Shown: positions 1 to 9,077, numbered from the stretch's first letter. The stretch is 64,000 bases of DNA from Hyphomicrobium sp. (GCA_002928955.1 PERT01000002.1:1-64000), one strand, 5' to 3'. Program-made: numbers and translations. The notes: a model not told the origin generated them from the sequence alone.

Positions 1-2
1 AA

Positions 3-24
3 GGCCCCCGGCTTTGCCGGGGGA
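3..24. terminator. GC-rich hairpin terminator at the left edge
   Basis: An 8 bp perfect stem (CCCCCGGC with GCCGGGGG) encloses a TTT loop and is followed on the plus strand by an AT-rich ATATTTA stretch. It looks like the Rho-independent terminator of a gene that lies to the left of the window. The T-run is short, so strength is uncertain. Confidence 0.6.
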
Positions 25-35
25 TATTTACTGTT

Positions 36-95
36 CCTTACGGCGCCGACATTTGATCTGGAGCGCGTTGCAATGGGAAGCAAAAGTCGGCGCCG
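36..95. repeat. Palindromic dispersed repeat, family A, copy 1
   Basis: A 60 bp element bounded by inverted GGCGCCGAC/GTCGGCGCC arms. Its reverse complement recurs at 60783-60845 with only about four mismatches, including the non-palindromic centre (GGAGCGCGTTGCAATGGGAA). Two near-identical intergenic copies in opposite orientation point to a mobile or REP/MITE-like repeat rather than a locus-specific regulatory site. It lies between the edge terminator and the regulator gene starting at 180. Confidence 0.75.
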
Positions 96-179
96 ATACA
101 CTATATCCCGACAAAGATCCAACGGACGACCCCCGTTCCAAACCGTGACTGTCACGGGCATTCACGCCATAACCGGGGC

Positions 180-1082
180 ATGAGCAATGCCGCGCCCTCC
201 TACCTTACGACCCGCGAGGTCGCCGATCTCCTGCGGCTCAAGGAGCGAAAGGTTTATGACCTCGTGGCCGAGGGCGCCATTCCGTGCGTGAAGGTGACGG
301 GCAAGCTGCTGTTCCCGCGCGATCTGGTGGAGGCGTGGCTCGCCCGCCATTTGGATTTCAAGTGCGGCGTCGAGGGGTTGAAGGATCGCCCGCTGATCTG
401 CTGCGGCAGTCACGAACCGCTGCTCGACTGGGCCATCCGCGAATCTGGCTCCGGCCTCGCCGTGGCCTTTGGCGGCAGTCTCGATGGGCTGAGGCGCTTG
501 TCGAAGGGCGAGGCCATAATTGCCGGCACACACCTGGCCGATGAAGACGCGGCCCTCGGCGTGTCGTTCAACCTCGGGCACGTGCGACGGCAGTTGCCGG
601 GGCAGCCGGTCGTGGTCATCGAATGGGCGAGGCGATCCCAAGGTCTGATCGTGCCGCCTGGCAATCCGCTTGGCCTTGCCAGCGCCGCCGACCTGAAGCG
701 TCGCCGCATCATCGGCCGGCAGCGCGAGGCGGGCGCGTATGTGCTGCTCGAACGGTTGCTGGCCGATGGCGGTCTGGCCATCGGCGATATTGCGTTCGTT
801 CAATCGCCCGCGCGGACGGAGAGCGACGTCGCTGCCGCCGTGGCCGAGGGCCGCGCCGACGCCGGCCTCGCCATTGCGGCCGTCGCCAAACAGTATCGCC
901 TGGGCTTCGTGCCGCTGGTGGAAGAGCGCTATGATCTGGTGATCTGGCGTCGGTCCGCCTTCGAGCCCGCCGTGCAGGCGTTGTTGTCGTTCAGCCGGAG
1001 TGCCACATTTCGCGAGCAGGCCGACGCGCTCGGCGGCTATGACATTTCGGGCTCGGGCACGGTTCATTTCAACGGGCCCTGA
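180..1082 (+). CDS. One-component regulator: excisionase-type HTH plus periplasmic-binding-protein-like domain
   Basis: The first ~55 residues form a MerR/excisionase-like winged HTH (YLTTREVADLLRLKERKVYD... KLLFPRDLVEAWLAR). The remaining ~240 residues resemble the PBP-like substrate-binding domain of molybdate/tungstate-type regulators, with AIIAGTHL and GLALGLASAADL-like segments. There is no signal peptide, so it should act in the cytoplasm as a ligand-sensing DNA-binding protein. It is convergent with a tungstate/molybdate ABC importer whose last gene ends 48 bp away, so oxyanion sensing to control that importer is a reasonable inference. The ATG at 180 has only a weak GGGG ribosome site. 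Family placement is fairly sure; ligand identity is inferred from context. Confidence 0.8.
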   Translation: MSNAAPSYLTTREVADLLRLKERKVYDLVAEGAIPCVKVTGKLLFPRDLVEAWLARHLDFKCGVEGLKDRPLICCGSHEPLLDWAIRESGSGLAVAFGGSLDGLRRLSKGEAIIAGTHLADEDAALGVSFNLGHVRRQLPGQPVVVIEWARRSQGLIVPPGNPLGLASAADLKRRRIIGRQREAGAYVLLERLLADGGLAIGDIAFVQSPARTESDVAAAVAEGRADAGLAIAAVAKQYRLGFVPLVEERYDLVIWRRSAFEPAVQALLSFSRSATFREQADALGGYDISGSGTVHFNGP

Positions 1083-1130
1083 GCCCTCCATCTCTCCCTC
1101 GCATGCGCATGACCGCGAAGCGCGGACCAT

Positions 1131-1973
1131 TCAGCCGGCTTTCTTGAGCTCGCCGGTCGCGGCGTTGGGGAAGAACAGCTGCTCGCCCTCGATCTTGAAC
1201 GAGCGCACGGCGTTCTGTCCATCGGCACCAACCAGCCAGTCGATGAAGGCCTGGCCTTCCTTGGCCTTGACGTGCGGGTGCTTTGCCGGGTTGACCAGCA
1301 TCACGCCGTACTGGTTGAACAGCTTGGCGTCGCCCTCGACGACGATCTTGAGGCTGCCGCGGTTCTTGAAGCTGATCCACGTGCCACGATCAGCCAGCGC
1401 ATAGGCGTTCATTCCCGATGCCGTGTTGAGCGTCTGACCCATACCAGAGCCGGTCGAGCGATACCAGTCGCCGCTCGCAGCCTTCACGTCGACTCCGGCC
1501 GGCGCCCACAGGTCGAGTTCGGCCTTGTGCGTGCCACTGTCGTCGCCGCGCGAGGCGAACGGCGCTTTGGCGTCAGCGATCTTCTTCATGGCGGCGACCG
1601 CGTCCTTCGAACCCGCCACCTTGGCCGGGTCGCTGTCGGGCCCCACGATCACATAGTCGTTGTACATGACCTCGATGCGCTTCACGCCGAAACCGTCGGC
1701 CACGAACTTCTCTTCGGCCGCTTTTGTGTGGACCAGCACGACGTCGCCATCGCCCTTCGCGCCGTTCTTGAGTGCCTGCCCCGTGCCGACTGCGACGACC
1801 CGGACGTCAATGCCGGTTTTGGCCTTGAAGATCGGCAAGATGTGCTTGAACAGCCCCGAATTCTCGGTCGACGTGGTCGACTGAAGGATGATGAACGGGT
1901 CCTGGGCGTGGGCCGCGGTGCTGGCCGTGGCCAACGCGACGAGAGCGGTCGCGGCGATAGATGTGAGGCGCAT
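1131..1973 (-). CDS. tupA: Tungstate/molybdate ABC transporter, periplasmic substrate-binding protein (TupA-like)
   Basis: About 280 residues with a Sec signal peptide (MRLTSIAATALVALATAS to AHA) followed by FIILQSTTSTENSGLF, the N-terminal signature of TupA-type tungstate-binding proteins; TTSTENSGL supplies anion-binding hydroxyls. Further family motifs are KGDGDVVLVHTKAAEEKF and RGDDSGTHKAEL. The start at 1973 is chosen over an upstream ATG at 2003 because the signal peptide begins there and an AGAGA ribosome site precedes it. It is the last gene of a minus-strand operon after permease and ATPase genes. Tungstate is the likeliest ligand; molybdate cannot be excluded by eye. Confidence 0.88.
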   Translation of the reverse strand: MRLTSIAATALVALATASTAAHAQDPFIILQSTTSTENSGLFKHILPIFKAKTGIDVRVVAVGTGQALKNGAKGDGDVVLVHTKAAEEKFVADGFGVKRIEVMYNDYVIVGPDSDPAKVAGSKDAVAAMKKIADAKAPFASRGDDSGTHKAELDLWAPAGVDVKAASGDWYRSTGSGMGQTLNTASGMNAYALADRGTWISFKNRGSLKIVVEGDAKLFNQYGVMLVNPAKHPHVKAKEGQAFIDWLVGADGQNAVRSFKIEGEQLFFPNAATGELKKAG

Positions 1974-2026
1974 GCGGATTTCTCTGTATGACGTCTGTTG
2001 CACTGTGAGGGGATCGGTCCGCGACC

Positions 2027-2803
2027 CTATGTTCCGGCTGAGTATCCGGGAACGTGCAGCCGTCCGGCGAGATAGTCGCGCGCGGCCGCAGAGACGGGAC
2101 CGTCGAAGAATTGCCGCGCAGCCGTGTGTTCGGCAATGCGGCCGCCCGACATGAACACAATCTCGTCGGCGAGCCGCCGCGCCTGGCCGATGTCGTGCGT
2201 TACCAGCACGATCTTGGTGCCGGTCTGGTGGGCGGTTTCAATCATCTCCTCGACGGCCATTGTGGAAGCCGGATCGAGGCTCGCGCACGGCTCGTCGAGG
2301 AACAGGATGTCTGGCTCGAGTGCGAGCGCGCGCGCAACGGCCAACCGCTGCTGCTCGCCTCCGGAAAGCAGCCGGGCCGGGGTGCGGGCGACAGCGGACA
2401 AGCCCGCCCGTTCGAGTATCTCGCGCGTTCGGCTCTCGGCCTCGCTGCGGTTCAAATGGCCGAGCACGAACTGGATGTTGCCTTCGGCCGACCGGCGCAG
2501 CAGCGACGGCTTCTGGAACACCATCGCCTGCCGCGACATGACTTCGGCGTCGGCTGGAACCCTGGCCCACAGCACGGCGCCGACCTCGGGTTTTACGAGA
2601 CCGTGCAGTACGCGCATCAAAAGGCTCTTACCCGCGCCATTGGCTCCCATGATGACGGTTTTCAGGCCTTGGGTCAGGGTCAGCGATACTCGATCCAGCA
2701 GCTGCCGGCCACCATCGGAGAAGCCCACGTTGCAAGCGTCGAGCGGGAAGATCGGCCGGCGACCGAGGCCATAGCCCGTGTTCTCGTCGAGCGGTTTAAG
2801 CAT
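2027..2803 (-). CDS. tupC: Tungstate/molybdate ABC transporter, ATP-binding protein (TupC-like)
   Basis: An ABC ATPase of about 258 residues with Walker A GANGAGKS (53-60), signature LSGGEQQR, Walker B ILFLDEP and the switch histidine in LVTHD. It should energise import with the adjacent TupB permease. The ATG at 2803 lies inside the last codons of the permease gene (8 bp overlap), which implies translational coupling and argues against the longer frame that begins at 2923 and encodes an Arg/Trp-rich stretch with no family similarity. Confidence 0.9.
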   Translation of the reverse strand: MLKPLDENTGYGLGRRPIFPLDACNVGFSDGGRQLLDRVSLTLTQGLKTVIMGANGAGKSLLMRVLHGLVKPEVGAVLWARVPADAEVMSRQAMVFQKPSLLRRSAEGNIQFVLGHLNRSEAESRTREILERAGLSAVARTPARLLSGGEQQRLAVARALALEPDILFLDEPCASLDPASTMAVEEMIETAHQTGTKIVLVTHDIGQARRLADEIVFMSGGRIAEHTAARQFFDGPVSAAARDYLAGRLHVPGYSAGT

Positions 2804-3503
2804 AGGCCAGCCTCTTCGCGGCGCGGTTGAGCGAAAGCACGGCCACATTGACGGCCACCGCGAGGCCCACCAGGATAAGCCCGAGGGCCAGCGCAAGCGC
2901 CAGATCACCCTTCGACGTTTCAAGCGCGATGGCCGTGGTCATGACGCGCGTGACGTGCTCGATGTTGCCACCGACGATGATCACCGCGCCGACCTCGGCG
3001 ATGGCCCGGCCGAAACCGGCAAGGGCGACGGTTGAGAGGCTGTAGCGGCCATCCCAGATCAAAGCTGCGATCTTGTCGGTCGCGCCGAGCCGCAGCGAGC
3101 GGAACAGCTCGTCATACTCGAGGTGGAGATCGGCCAGGCTCTGACGGGCAAGCGCCGCGATCAGCGGCGTCACGAGCAGCGCCTGGGCGATGATCATGGC
3201 GGTCGGCGTGTAGAGCAGCCCTAGCACGCCGAACGGTCCCGATCGCGACAGCAACAGGTAGACGACGAGCCCCACCACCACGGGCGGCAGTCCCATGAAG
3301 GCGTTGAGCACGGCAATCACGGCGCCGCGGCCGGGAAATGTCACGACCGCCAGTGCCGCACCGAGCGGCAAGCCGATCAAGCAGCTGATGGCGACAGCGG
3401 TCAGCGAGACGCGCAGCGACAGCCAGATGATCCCGTAAAGCTCGGGATTGCCCGAGGTCACGAGACCCATCGCAAGGAGAAAAATCGAGGCGGGGTCGGT
3501 CAT
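2796..3503 (-). CDS. tupB: Tungstate/molybdate ABC transporter, permease (TupB-like)
   Basis: A hydrophobic permease of about 235 residues with five or six membrane segments. It carries the EAA-type cytoplasmic loop (YDELFRSLRLGATDKIAALI) and the GFGRAIAEVGAVIIVGGNIEHVTRVMTTAIALETSKGD segment typical of TupB (given here only to mark the region, residues near 165-200). First gene of the tupBCA unit; the promoter should lie in 3504-3698. The start at 3503 (MTDPASIF) fits family length; an ATG at 3536 would add 11 residues. Confidence 0.88.
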   Translation of the reverse strand: MTDPASIFLLAMGLVTSGNPELYGIIWLSLRVSLTAVAISCLIGLPLGAALAVVTFPGRGAVIAVLNAFMGLPPVVVGLVVYLLLSRSGPFGVLGLLYTPTAMIIAQALLVTPLIAALARQSLADLHLEYDELFRSLRLGATDKIAALIWDGRYSLSTVALAGFGRAIAEVGAVIIVGGNIEHVTRVMTTAIALETSKGDLALALALGLILVGLAVAVNVAVLSLNRAAKRLAYA

Positions 3504-3698
3504 GGTTCTGGGAGGTCCACGCACGAGCAAGGCCATGAGTCTCGTGGCAAAGATCTCGATCGGACTTCTCGATCTTTATGACATTAGCGGGCTGCCAACG
3601 GTGCTCCAAGCAAAAAAAGAACATAAAAACACATGCCCATGCAGCCCTAATCCGCCCAGTTTGGCCGCGACGGTCGGTCCAACGGACTTGGTCGTCGA

Positions 3699-4703
3699 TC
3701 AGCAGCCCCAGACGACGCTACCGCCAGTCATTCCGGCTCCCGCTGCCGTCAGCAACAGGCGGTGACCAGGTACGTGTCGGCGGCCCCCCGCGTGGTGCGA
3801 CCATGAAAACGGGATCGAGGCGGCCGAGCTGTTGCCGAAGTGTTCAACAGTCGAGACGACCCGCTCCCGCGCGATGCCAAGTTGCCGTCGCGTCGCTTCC
3901 ATGATGCGGGTGTTGGCTTGATGCGGGATCCATTGATCGATGTCATCGCGCCCGATACCGGCCCTGTCGAGCGCCGCCCGCGTCGTCCGTGCCATCATGT
4001 CCACCGCTTCCGCGAACACGGCCTTGCCATCCGATATGATCATCAATGTCTCCTCCGTGCCGAGGTCGCGCGAAAACGGTGTGACGCTGCCGCCGGCTGG
4101 GATCTTGATCAGGTCGTAGCTTTTGCCGTTGGACGCCAGTTCCACACCCAGAATGCCGGTGCCGGGACGGTCGGCCGGCCCCAGGACCACCGCACCTGCG
4201 GCATCGGAAAACAGGATCGCGCTGCCTCGATCCGCAAAATTGATCCGTCGCGACAGGATATTCGCGGCGACCACGAGCACAGGCGCGTGTTGGGTTTTGA
4301 CAAAGGCATCCGCAAATGTGAGCGCATAGAGGAAACCCGCGCACGCGCCCGCCATATCAATTGCCCCCGAACACGCAAGTTCGAGCTTGTGCGCCAAAAG
4401 CGGTGCTGACGGTGGCAACAGGTGGTCGGGGGTCGAAGTCGCAAGAATAGTGAGCGCTATTTTACTTCGGTTGAGCCCACTGGCAGTCAGCGCCATATCA
4501 CCAGCTTTAGCGGCGATGTCGGTCAGTGCCACACCCGGTCCGACCCATCGGCGTTCGCGAATGCCAGTCCGCGCTTCGATCCAGCCAGCCCCGAGACCCA
4601 GCCGCGCCTCGATTTCGGCGTTCGCCACCCGCCGCTCTGGCGCGTGGTGGCCGAGCCCCAAAACCTCCACTCCGGCCCAGTTCGGTTTTCTTCTTCCTGT
4701 CAT
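3699..4703 (-). CDS. bioZ: BioZ, ketoacyl-ACP synthase III-like enzyme for pimeloyl-ACP synthesis
   Basis: A thiolase-fold KAS III/FabH homologue with the Cys-His-Asn triad: Cys in DMAGACAGF (about residue 121), His in WIPHQANTRI (261) and Asn in HFGNSSAASIPF (291). As the last gene of a bioBFDA operon it matches BioZ of Agrobacterium, Brucella and Mesorhizobium, which condenses glutaryl-CoA with malonyl-ACP on the route to pimeloyl-ACP and replaces the BioC/BioH route. ATG at 4703 has a GAGCGAG ribosome site; a GTG at 4712, overlapping the bioA stop, is the alternative. A housekeeping FabH is possible by sequence alone, but operon position strongly favours BioZ. Confidence 0.88.
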   Translation of the reverse strand: MTGRRKPNWAGVEVLGLGHHAPERRVANAEIEARLGLGAGWIEARTGIRERRWVGPGVALTDIAAKAGDMALTASGLNRSKIALTILATSTPDHLLPPSAPLLAHKLELACSGAIDMAGACAGFLYALTFADAFVKTQHAPVLVVAANILSRRINFADRGSAILFSDAAGAVVLGPADRPGTGILGVELASNGKSYDLIKIPAGGSVTPFSRDLGTEETLMIISDGKAVFAEAVDMMARTTRAALDRAGIGRDDIDQWIPHQANTRIMEATRRQLGIARERVVSTVEHFGNSSAASIPFSWSHHAGGRRHVPGHRLLLTAAGAGMTGGSVVWGC

Positions 4704-4711
4704 CTCGCTCA

Positions 4712-5971
4712 CTACAGCACGGATGCGGCACCCACGTCGATTGCCTCATAGACGAGATCGAGTTCGGCGGCCGAAATGCAATACGGCGGCATGACGTAGA
4801 TCGTATTGCCGAGCGGGCGCAGCAGCACGTCCCGCGCCAGAAACGCGGCTGAGAGCCTCGGACCCACATCCGCCAGATAACCGGCGTCGCGCACTGCGAG
4901 TTCGAGGGCCGTGATCGTGCCCGTCTGCCGAACGTCGATGAACCGCGGGTCGTCTGCGAACTTCGTGAGCCGCTCGGCCTGCATCGTCGCCAGCGCGCCA
5001 ACGCGCTCGCGCACCGGTTCGTCTTCCCATATCGCGCAATTCGCCAGTGCCGCCGCGCAGCAAATGGGGTTTGCGGTATAGCTCGACGAATGGAAAAACG
5101 TCCGCGTGCGATCCTCGTCCAGGTGCGCGTCGAAAATCTCGGGCCGAGCCAGCGTCGCAGCCAGTGGCAGAGTTCCGCCCGTCAGGCCCTTCGCCGTTGC
5201 CAGAATATCCGGGGTGATCCCGGCCTGCTCGCATGCGAAAAGCGTGCCCGTACGTCCCCAGCCGGTCATCACCTCATCGGCAATCAGCAAGACGCCATGT
5301 GCCGCGCAGACATCATGCATGTGCCGGAGCACGTGCGCGGGATACGAATGCATCCCACCTGCCCCAAGGATCAGCGGCTCGACGATAAGCGCGGCGACAT
5401 GCGATCGGCGGCACAAAGAATCGAGTGCATCAATGGTCTGTTGTTCTCGTTCCGCATGCGGGAACGGGATCCGCGCAACGTCGAACAACATGGGCGCATA
5501 AGGTGCGCTGAAGACACCTCGCGCACCAGCTGACATCGCCGCCGTGGTGTCGCCGTGATAGCCATGTTCAAGCGCCGCGACCACGGTGCGGGGTTCGCCG
5601 CGGTTATGCCAGAACCCGAGCACCATCTTGATCGCGACCTCTACCGCGACCGACCCCGAATCCGAGAAAAACACATGCGCGAGGCCAGGCGGCGCCAACT
5701 CGATCAACTTGGCTGCGAGCCGTTCGGCGGGCTCGTGCGTGAAGCCCGCGAAAATCACCTGGTCGAGCATTTCGGCTTGCTGCTTGACCCCGGCGACAAT
5801 GCGCGGATGACAATGCCCGTGGGTCACCACCCACCACGACGAGATGGCGTCGAGAATACGGCGGCCGTTCGAGGTCTCGAGCCACGCCCCGTCGCCGCGC
5901 GCTATACCGACAGCGTCCGGCTGCAGTGCGTGCTGCGTGAACGGATGCCACACCGGCGACCGCGGCGGCAT
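4712..5971 (-). CDS. bioA: Adenosylmethionine-8-amino-7-oxononanoate aminotransferase
   Basis: A class III PLP aminotransferase of 419 residues beginning WHPFTQHALQPDAV and containing ISSWWVVTHGHCHP, both characteristic of BioA. The PLP lysine is K261 in ILATAKGLTGG; the cofactor Asp is in LLIADEVMTGWGRTG. It converts KAPA to DAPA using SAM as amino donor in the cytoplasm. Its ATG overlaps the bioD stop (TAATG), so the genes are translationally coupled. Confidence 0.96.
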   Translation of the reverse strand: MPPRSPVWHPFTQHALQPDAVGIARGDGAWLETSNGRRILDAISSWWVVTHGHCHPRIVAGVKQQAEMLDQVIFAGFTHEPAERLAAKLIELAPPGLAHVFFSDSGSVAVEVAIKMVLGFWHNRGEPRTVVAALEHGYHGDTTAAMSAGARGVFSAPYAPMLFDVARIPFPHAEREQQTIDALDSLCRRSHVAALIVEPLILGAGGMHSYPAHVLRHMHDVCAAHGVLLIADEVMTGWGRTGTLFACEQAGITPDILATAKGLTGGTLPLAATLARPEIFDAHLDEDRTRTFFHSSSYTANPICCAAALANCAIWEDEPVRERVGALATMQAERLTKFADDPRFIDVRQTGTITALELAVRDAGYLADVGPRLSAAFLARDVLLRPLGNTIYVMPPYCISAAELDLVYEAIDVGAASVL

Positions 5972-6744
5972 TACTGGAAATCCTCGACCCGAAAGCTGAG
6001 ATCGAAAGCGCGGCGGAGTGAGGTGGAATCGAGCGGCTTCACAAACGGCAGCCGGCCCAATCGCCGCACGCGGCCGAAGTTTGCCACGCTGTCCTCGCTG
6101 TCCTCGTTGGCGTCTCCGACGAACGCCACGCCCTGGATCATGACGCTGCGGCGGCGCAGGGCTTCGATCGTCAATAGTGTGTGATTGATCGTGCCGAGCG
6201 TGGTGCGGGCCACCACGACAACAGGCAGTGCCCAGCTTTCGAACAGGTCGATCTGCAAGGTCTGCCGATTGAGCGGCACCAGTGGTCCGCCGGCCCCTTC
6301 GATCACCAGCGGACGCTGCATGGTCGGCGCCGAACCGCTGTCCTCCACCGCAGCGAGCCCGGCCTTCGCGCGCGGGATCATCGTCACGACGTTCGAGCGC
6401 CCGCTTGTCTCGTCGGCGGCGCGCTGTTGTGGCGCCGGGACGGCCGCCAGGGTCACCGGCTTGCGAGCGGCCGGCAACGTCAATCGTGCCAGGTCAATCT
6501 CGATCCCGTCACGCTCGGCGGCAAGATGGGGGGAAGCCGGAGTCCTCAGCCGGTAGACCTCGCCGAGTACGAGCGGATCCTGGGCGGCCGTGAGCCGACG
6601 CACGATGTCTGAGTCCGTTTCGCCTTCAAGGCCGGCCTGGATCGGCTTCCAGTAGCGACCGCCGAGGGCGGCAACCAGGGCTGCGGCGAACACTGTTTTG
6701 CCGACACCCGTGTCGGTGCCCGTGATGATAAAACCCGCACTCAT
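5971..6744 (-). CDS. bioD: Dethiobiotin synthetase with a ~40-residue insertion
   Basis: P-loop GTDTGVGKT (9-17) and VIEGAGGPLVPL (147-158) identify BioD, which carboxylates DAPA to dethiobiotin with ATP. The protein has 257 residues, whereas the E. coli enzyme has about 225. The excess is one block at residues ~95-143, rich in Ala, Arg and Pro (starts RKPVTLAAVPAPQQ), between the LARLTLP helix and the VIEGAGG strand. The reading frame is open and flanking motifs are intact. It overlaps bioF by four bases (ATGA). Confidence 0.95.
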   Translation of the reverse strand: MSAGFIITGTDTGVGKTVFAAALVAALGGRYWKPIQAGLEGETDSDIVRRLTAAQDPLVLGEVYRLRTPASPHLAAERDGIEIDLARLTLPAARKPVTLAAVPAPQQRAADETSGRSNVVTMIPRAKAGLAAVEDSGSAPTMQRPLVIEGAGGPLVPLNRQTLQIDLFESWALPVVVVARTTLGTINHTLLTIEALRRRSVMIQGVAFVGDANEDSEDSVANFGRVRRLGRLPFVKPLDSTSLRRAFDLSFRVEDFQ

Positions 6745-7874
6745 GCGGCAAGCCTCCCTAGTTCGTCGCCGAGCGCCGCAGCGAGTTGTTCGATGTCATT
6801 TTCCGACACGTTGTTGGTGATCGTGATCCGGAGCCGCGCCGTCCCCTCCGGCACGGTCGGGGGGCGGACTGCGCGCACGTCGAAGCCGCGCGACCGGATC
6901 GCGGCGGCCAGCGCTACGGCACGGGTATCGCCCCCGACGATGACTGGGACAATATGCGAGCCTGATACGGGTAGGCCGATGCCGGACGACACGCGCTGGT
7001 TGAACAGCCCCACACGGCGCAGAACAGCAGTCCTCCGCCCGGGTTCGTCGCGGCAGAGCCTCAGGCTTTCGCGGACCATGGCCGCCATTAGTGGTGACGG
7101 GGCGGTGGCATAAATGAACGGCCGGCAGCGGTTGACCATGAAATCGCGCAGCGTGCGCGACGCAAGCACCAGCGCTCCGTTCGCTCCGAGGGCTTTGCCG
7201 CAGGTATGCAAGGAGACAACCTCGGCACAGCCTTCAAGGACCGCCGCCAAGCCGCGGCCGTGGTCGCCCAGCACTCCGGTTGCGTGGGCTTCGTCGATCA
7301 CCAGCATGGCATCGTGACGGGCCGCCACCGTGGCGATGTCGATCAGCGGCGCACGGTCGCCGTCCATGCTGTAGAGGCTCTCGACCGCGATCCAAACCCG
7401 CCCCATACCGCCGCGGGCCCGCCACCGCCGGATCGCGTCGTCGAAGGCTTGACAATCATTGTGCGGGGCAATTGCGTGCTCGGCCTTGCTGGCGCGCACG
7501 CCGTCGTGGACACTTGCGTGAATGAGGGCGTCATGCACGATCAAGTCGCCGCGGCTGGGCAATGTCGAAAAGATCGCCGTGTTGGCCTGGAAACCGCCAC
7601 CGAAATAGAGCGCGGTCTCGGAGCCGAAATGCGCTGCTGCCTCGGCTTCAAGGGCCTCATGCTCTGGGTGATTGCCGCGCAAAAGCCGCGACCCGCCGGC
7701 GCCGACCGGGACACCCCGGTCAAGGGCGGCCCGCGCGGCATCCGCGAGCTCGGTTGATCCTGCAAGGCCGAGGTAGTCGTTCGACGCGAAATCGAGGCCC
7801 GCCCGGCCTTCGAGCGCGCGCAACCTTCCACGCCGCTTCAGCGCTGCCAGCGCACGGCTATGGGCGTCGGGCAT
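6741..7874 (-). CDS. bioF: 8-amino-7-oxononanoate synthase
   Basis: An alpha-oxoamine synthase of about 377 residues that condenses pimeloyl-ACP (or CoA) with alanine to give KAPA. Motifs: [13 protein letters not shown] near the start, [19 protein letters not shown], the aspartate in [12 protein letters not shown], and the PLP lysine in [13 protein letters not shown] (K227 from this start). The start at 7874 ([12 protein letters not shown]) is within the end of bioB, with an AGGA site about 10 bases upstream; an in-frame ATG at 7886 is an alternative. Longer upstream reading is unlike the family. Confidence 0.95.
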   Translation of the reverse strand: MPDAHSRALAALKRRGRLRALEGRAGLDFASNDYLGLAGSTELADAARAALDRGVPVGAGGSRLLRGNHPEHEALEAEAAAHFGSETALYFGGGFQANTAIFSTLPSRGDLIVHDALIHASVHDGVRASKAEHAIAPHNDCQAFDDAIRRWRARGGMGRVWIAVESLYSMDGDRAPLIDIATVAARHDAMLVIDEAHATGVLGDHGRGLAAVLEGCAEVVSLHTCGKALGANGALVLASRTLRDFMVNRCRPFIYATAPSPLMAAMVRESLRLCRDEPGRRTAVLRRVGLFNQRVSSGIGLPVSGSHIVPVIVGGDTRAVALAAAIRSRGFDVRAVRPPTVPEGTARLRITITNNVSENDIEQLAAALGDELGRLAA

Positions 7875-8940
7875 CACAGCCGACATCCTGCAGCGTGGTC
7901 TCTGAACCAGTGTCGGCAACCACGTTCGGCAGTGCCTCTGGCTCGAGACCGAGCTTCTCGAATAACCTCTGATCCGCATCCTCGCCAGGATTGTCGGCGG
8001 TCAGCAGCGTGTCGCCGCAGAAAATCGAATTGGCGCCTGCAAAGAAACATAGCGCCTGCGTGACGTCGCTCATTTCGGTGCGACCGGCTGACAGCCGCAC
8101 GTAGGACTTTGGCATCATGATGCGCGCCAGAGCTATCGCGCGGACGAACTGGATCGGGTCCATGCGCTCAACGCTCTCGAGCGGCGTGCCCGGAATGGCA
8201 ATCAGCATGTTGATCGGTACGCTCTCTGGATGCGCGGCAAGATTGGCGAGCGTGACCAGCATGTCGATGCGATCATCGGGTTCTTCACCCATTCCGAGTA
8301 TGCCGCCGGAGCAGACCTTGATACCCGCCTCGCGGACCCGTGCCAGCGTGTCGATCCGGTCTGCGAACGAGCGCGTCTTGACGACCTCGCCGTAGTAGCG
8401 CTCGGAGGTATCGATGTTGTGGTTGTAATAGTCGAGACCGGCTCCCCTCAGTCGGCTGACGTCGGAGTGCGACAGCATGCCGAGCGTCATGCAGGTTTCC
8501 ATGCCCAGGGCCTTGACACCCTCGACCATCGCGACGACCGCATCCATGTCGCGATCCTTCGGGCTGCGCCATGCCGCGCCCATGCAATAGCGTGTGGCGC
8601 CCGCCGCTTTGGCCTTTTGCGCCTCGTCGAGCACGCGCTCGACCTGCATGAGTTTCGACGCCTTGAGGCCCGACGCATGATGCGCCGACTGACTGCAATA
8701 GCCGCAGTCTTCTGCGCAGCCACCTGTTTTGATCGACAACAGGCGACTCATTTGTACGCGGTTGGGGTTGAAATTCTCACGGTGTACGAGTTGCGCCTTT
8801 AACAGGAGGTCGTTGAACGGCAGGTCGTGCACCGCCTTGGCCTCGGCCCGGGTCCAGTTATGACGCACGGTGCCGTCGCAAGGCCACGGCTCGGCTGCGG
8901 TGGAGGCTGCTTGGGTTGAGATGGCCAGGCGCTGCTGCAT
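7858..8940 (-). CDS. bioB: Biotin synthase
   Basis: A radical-SAM enzyme of about 360 residues. The CxxxCxxC cluster is in [17 protein letters not shown] (C75, C79, C82), followed by BioB motifs [28 protein letters not shown] and [18 protein letters not shown] with the conserved Cys/Arg ligands of the auxiliary cluster. It inserts sulfur into dethiobiotin. The ATG at 8940 has a GGAG site 10 bases upstream; the longer frame from 9168 has no BioB similarity. First gene of bioBFDAZ, so its promoter should lie in 8941-9077. No obvious BioR-type TTATMKATAA operator was found there. Confidence 0.96.
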   Translation of the reverse strand: MQQRLAISTQAASTAAEPWPCDGTVRHNWTRAEAKAVHDLPFNDLLLKAQLVHRENFNPNRVQMSRLLSIKTGGCAEDCGYCSQSAHHASGLKASKLMQVERVLDEAQKAKAAGATRYCMGAAWRSPKDRDMDAVVAMVEGVKALGMETCMTLGMLSHSDVSRLRGAGLDYYNHNIDTSERYYGEVVKTRSFADRIDTLARVREAGIKVCSGGILGMGEEPDDRIDMLVTLANLAAHPESVPINMLIAIPGTPLESVERMDPIQFVRAIALARIMMPKSYVRLSAGRTEMSDVTQALCFFAGANSIFCGDTLLTADNPGEDADQRLFEKLGLEPEALPNVVADTGSETTLQDVGCDARRP

Positions 8941-9006
8941 TGGGGGCGGGTCTCCGTCACGTCGGCCGCGAACGGCCGCAATCGCCCCGATTGATGCACC
9001 GCTTAG

Positions 9007-9048
9007 GGGGGCGGGGGCAAGGCCGTCTTTTTGCCCTCCCCCGTCCGT
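9007..9048. terminator. Imperfect GC-rich inverted repeat downstream of the PhoX gene
   Basis: GGGGGCGGGGGCAA and TTGCCCTCCCCC can pair with one bulge around a TTTTT-containing loop. It sits between the end of the phosphatase gene (9078, minus strand) and the bioB start, so it may end phosphatase transcription before the bio promoter. There is no T-run after the stem. Confidence 0.4.
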
Positions 9049-9077
9049 CAGGTCACTGTCCCGATTCGCGCCGCATC

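Noticed and set aside
3-24. Could the hairpin at the left edge be an attenuator for the regulator gene at 180?
   Set aside because: It is 155 bases before the start, carries no leader peptide, and is better read as a terminator for a gene outside the window.
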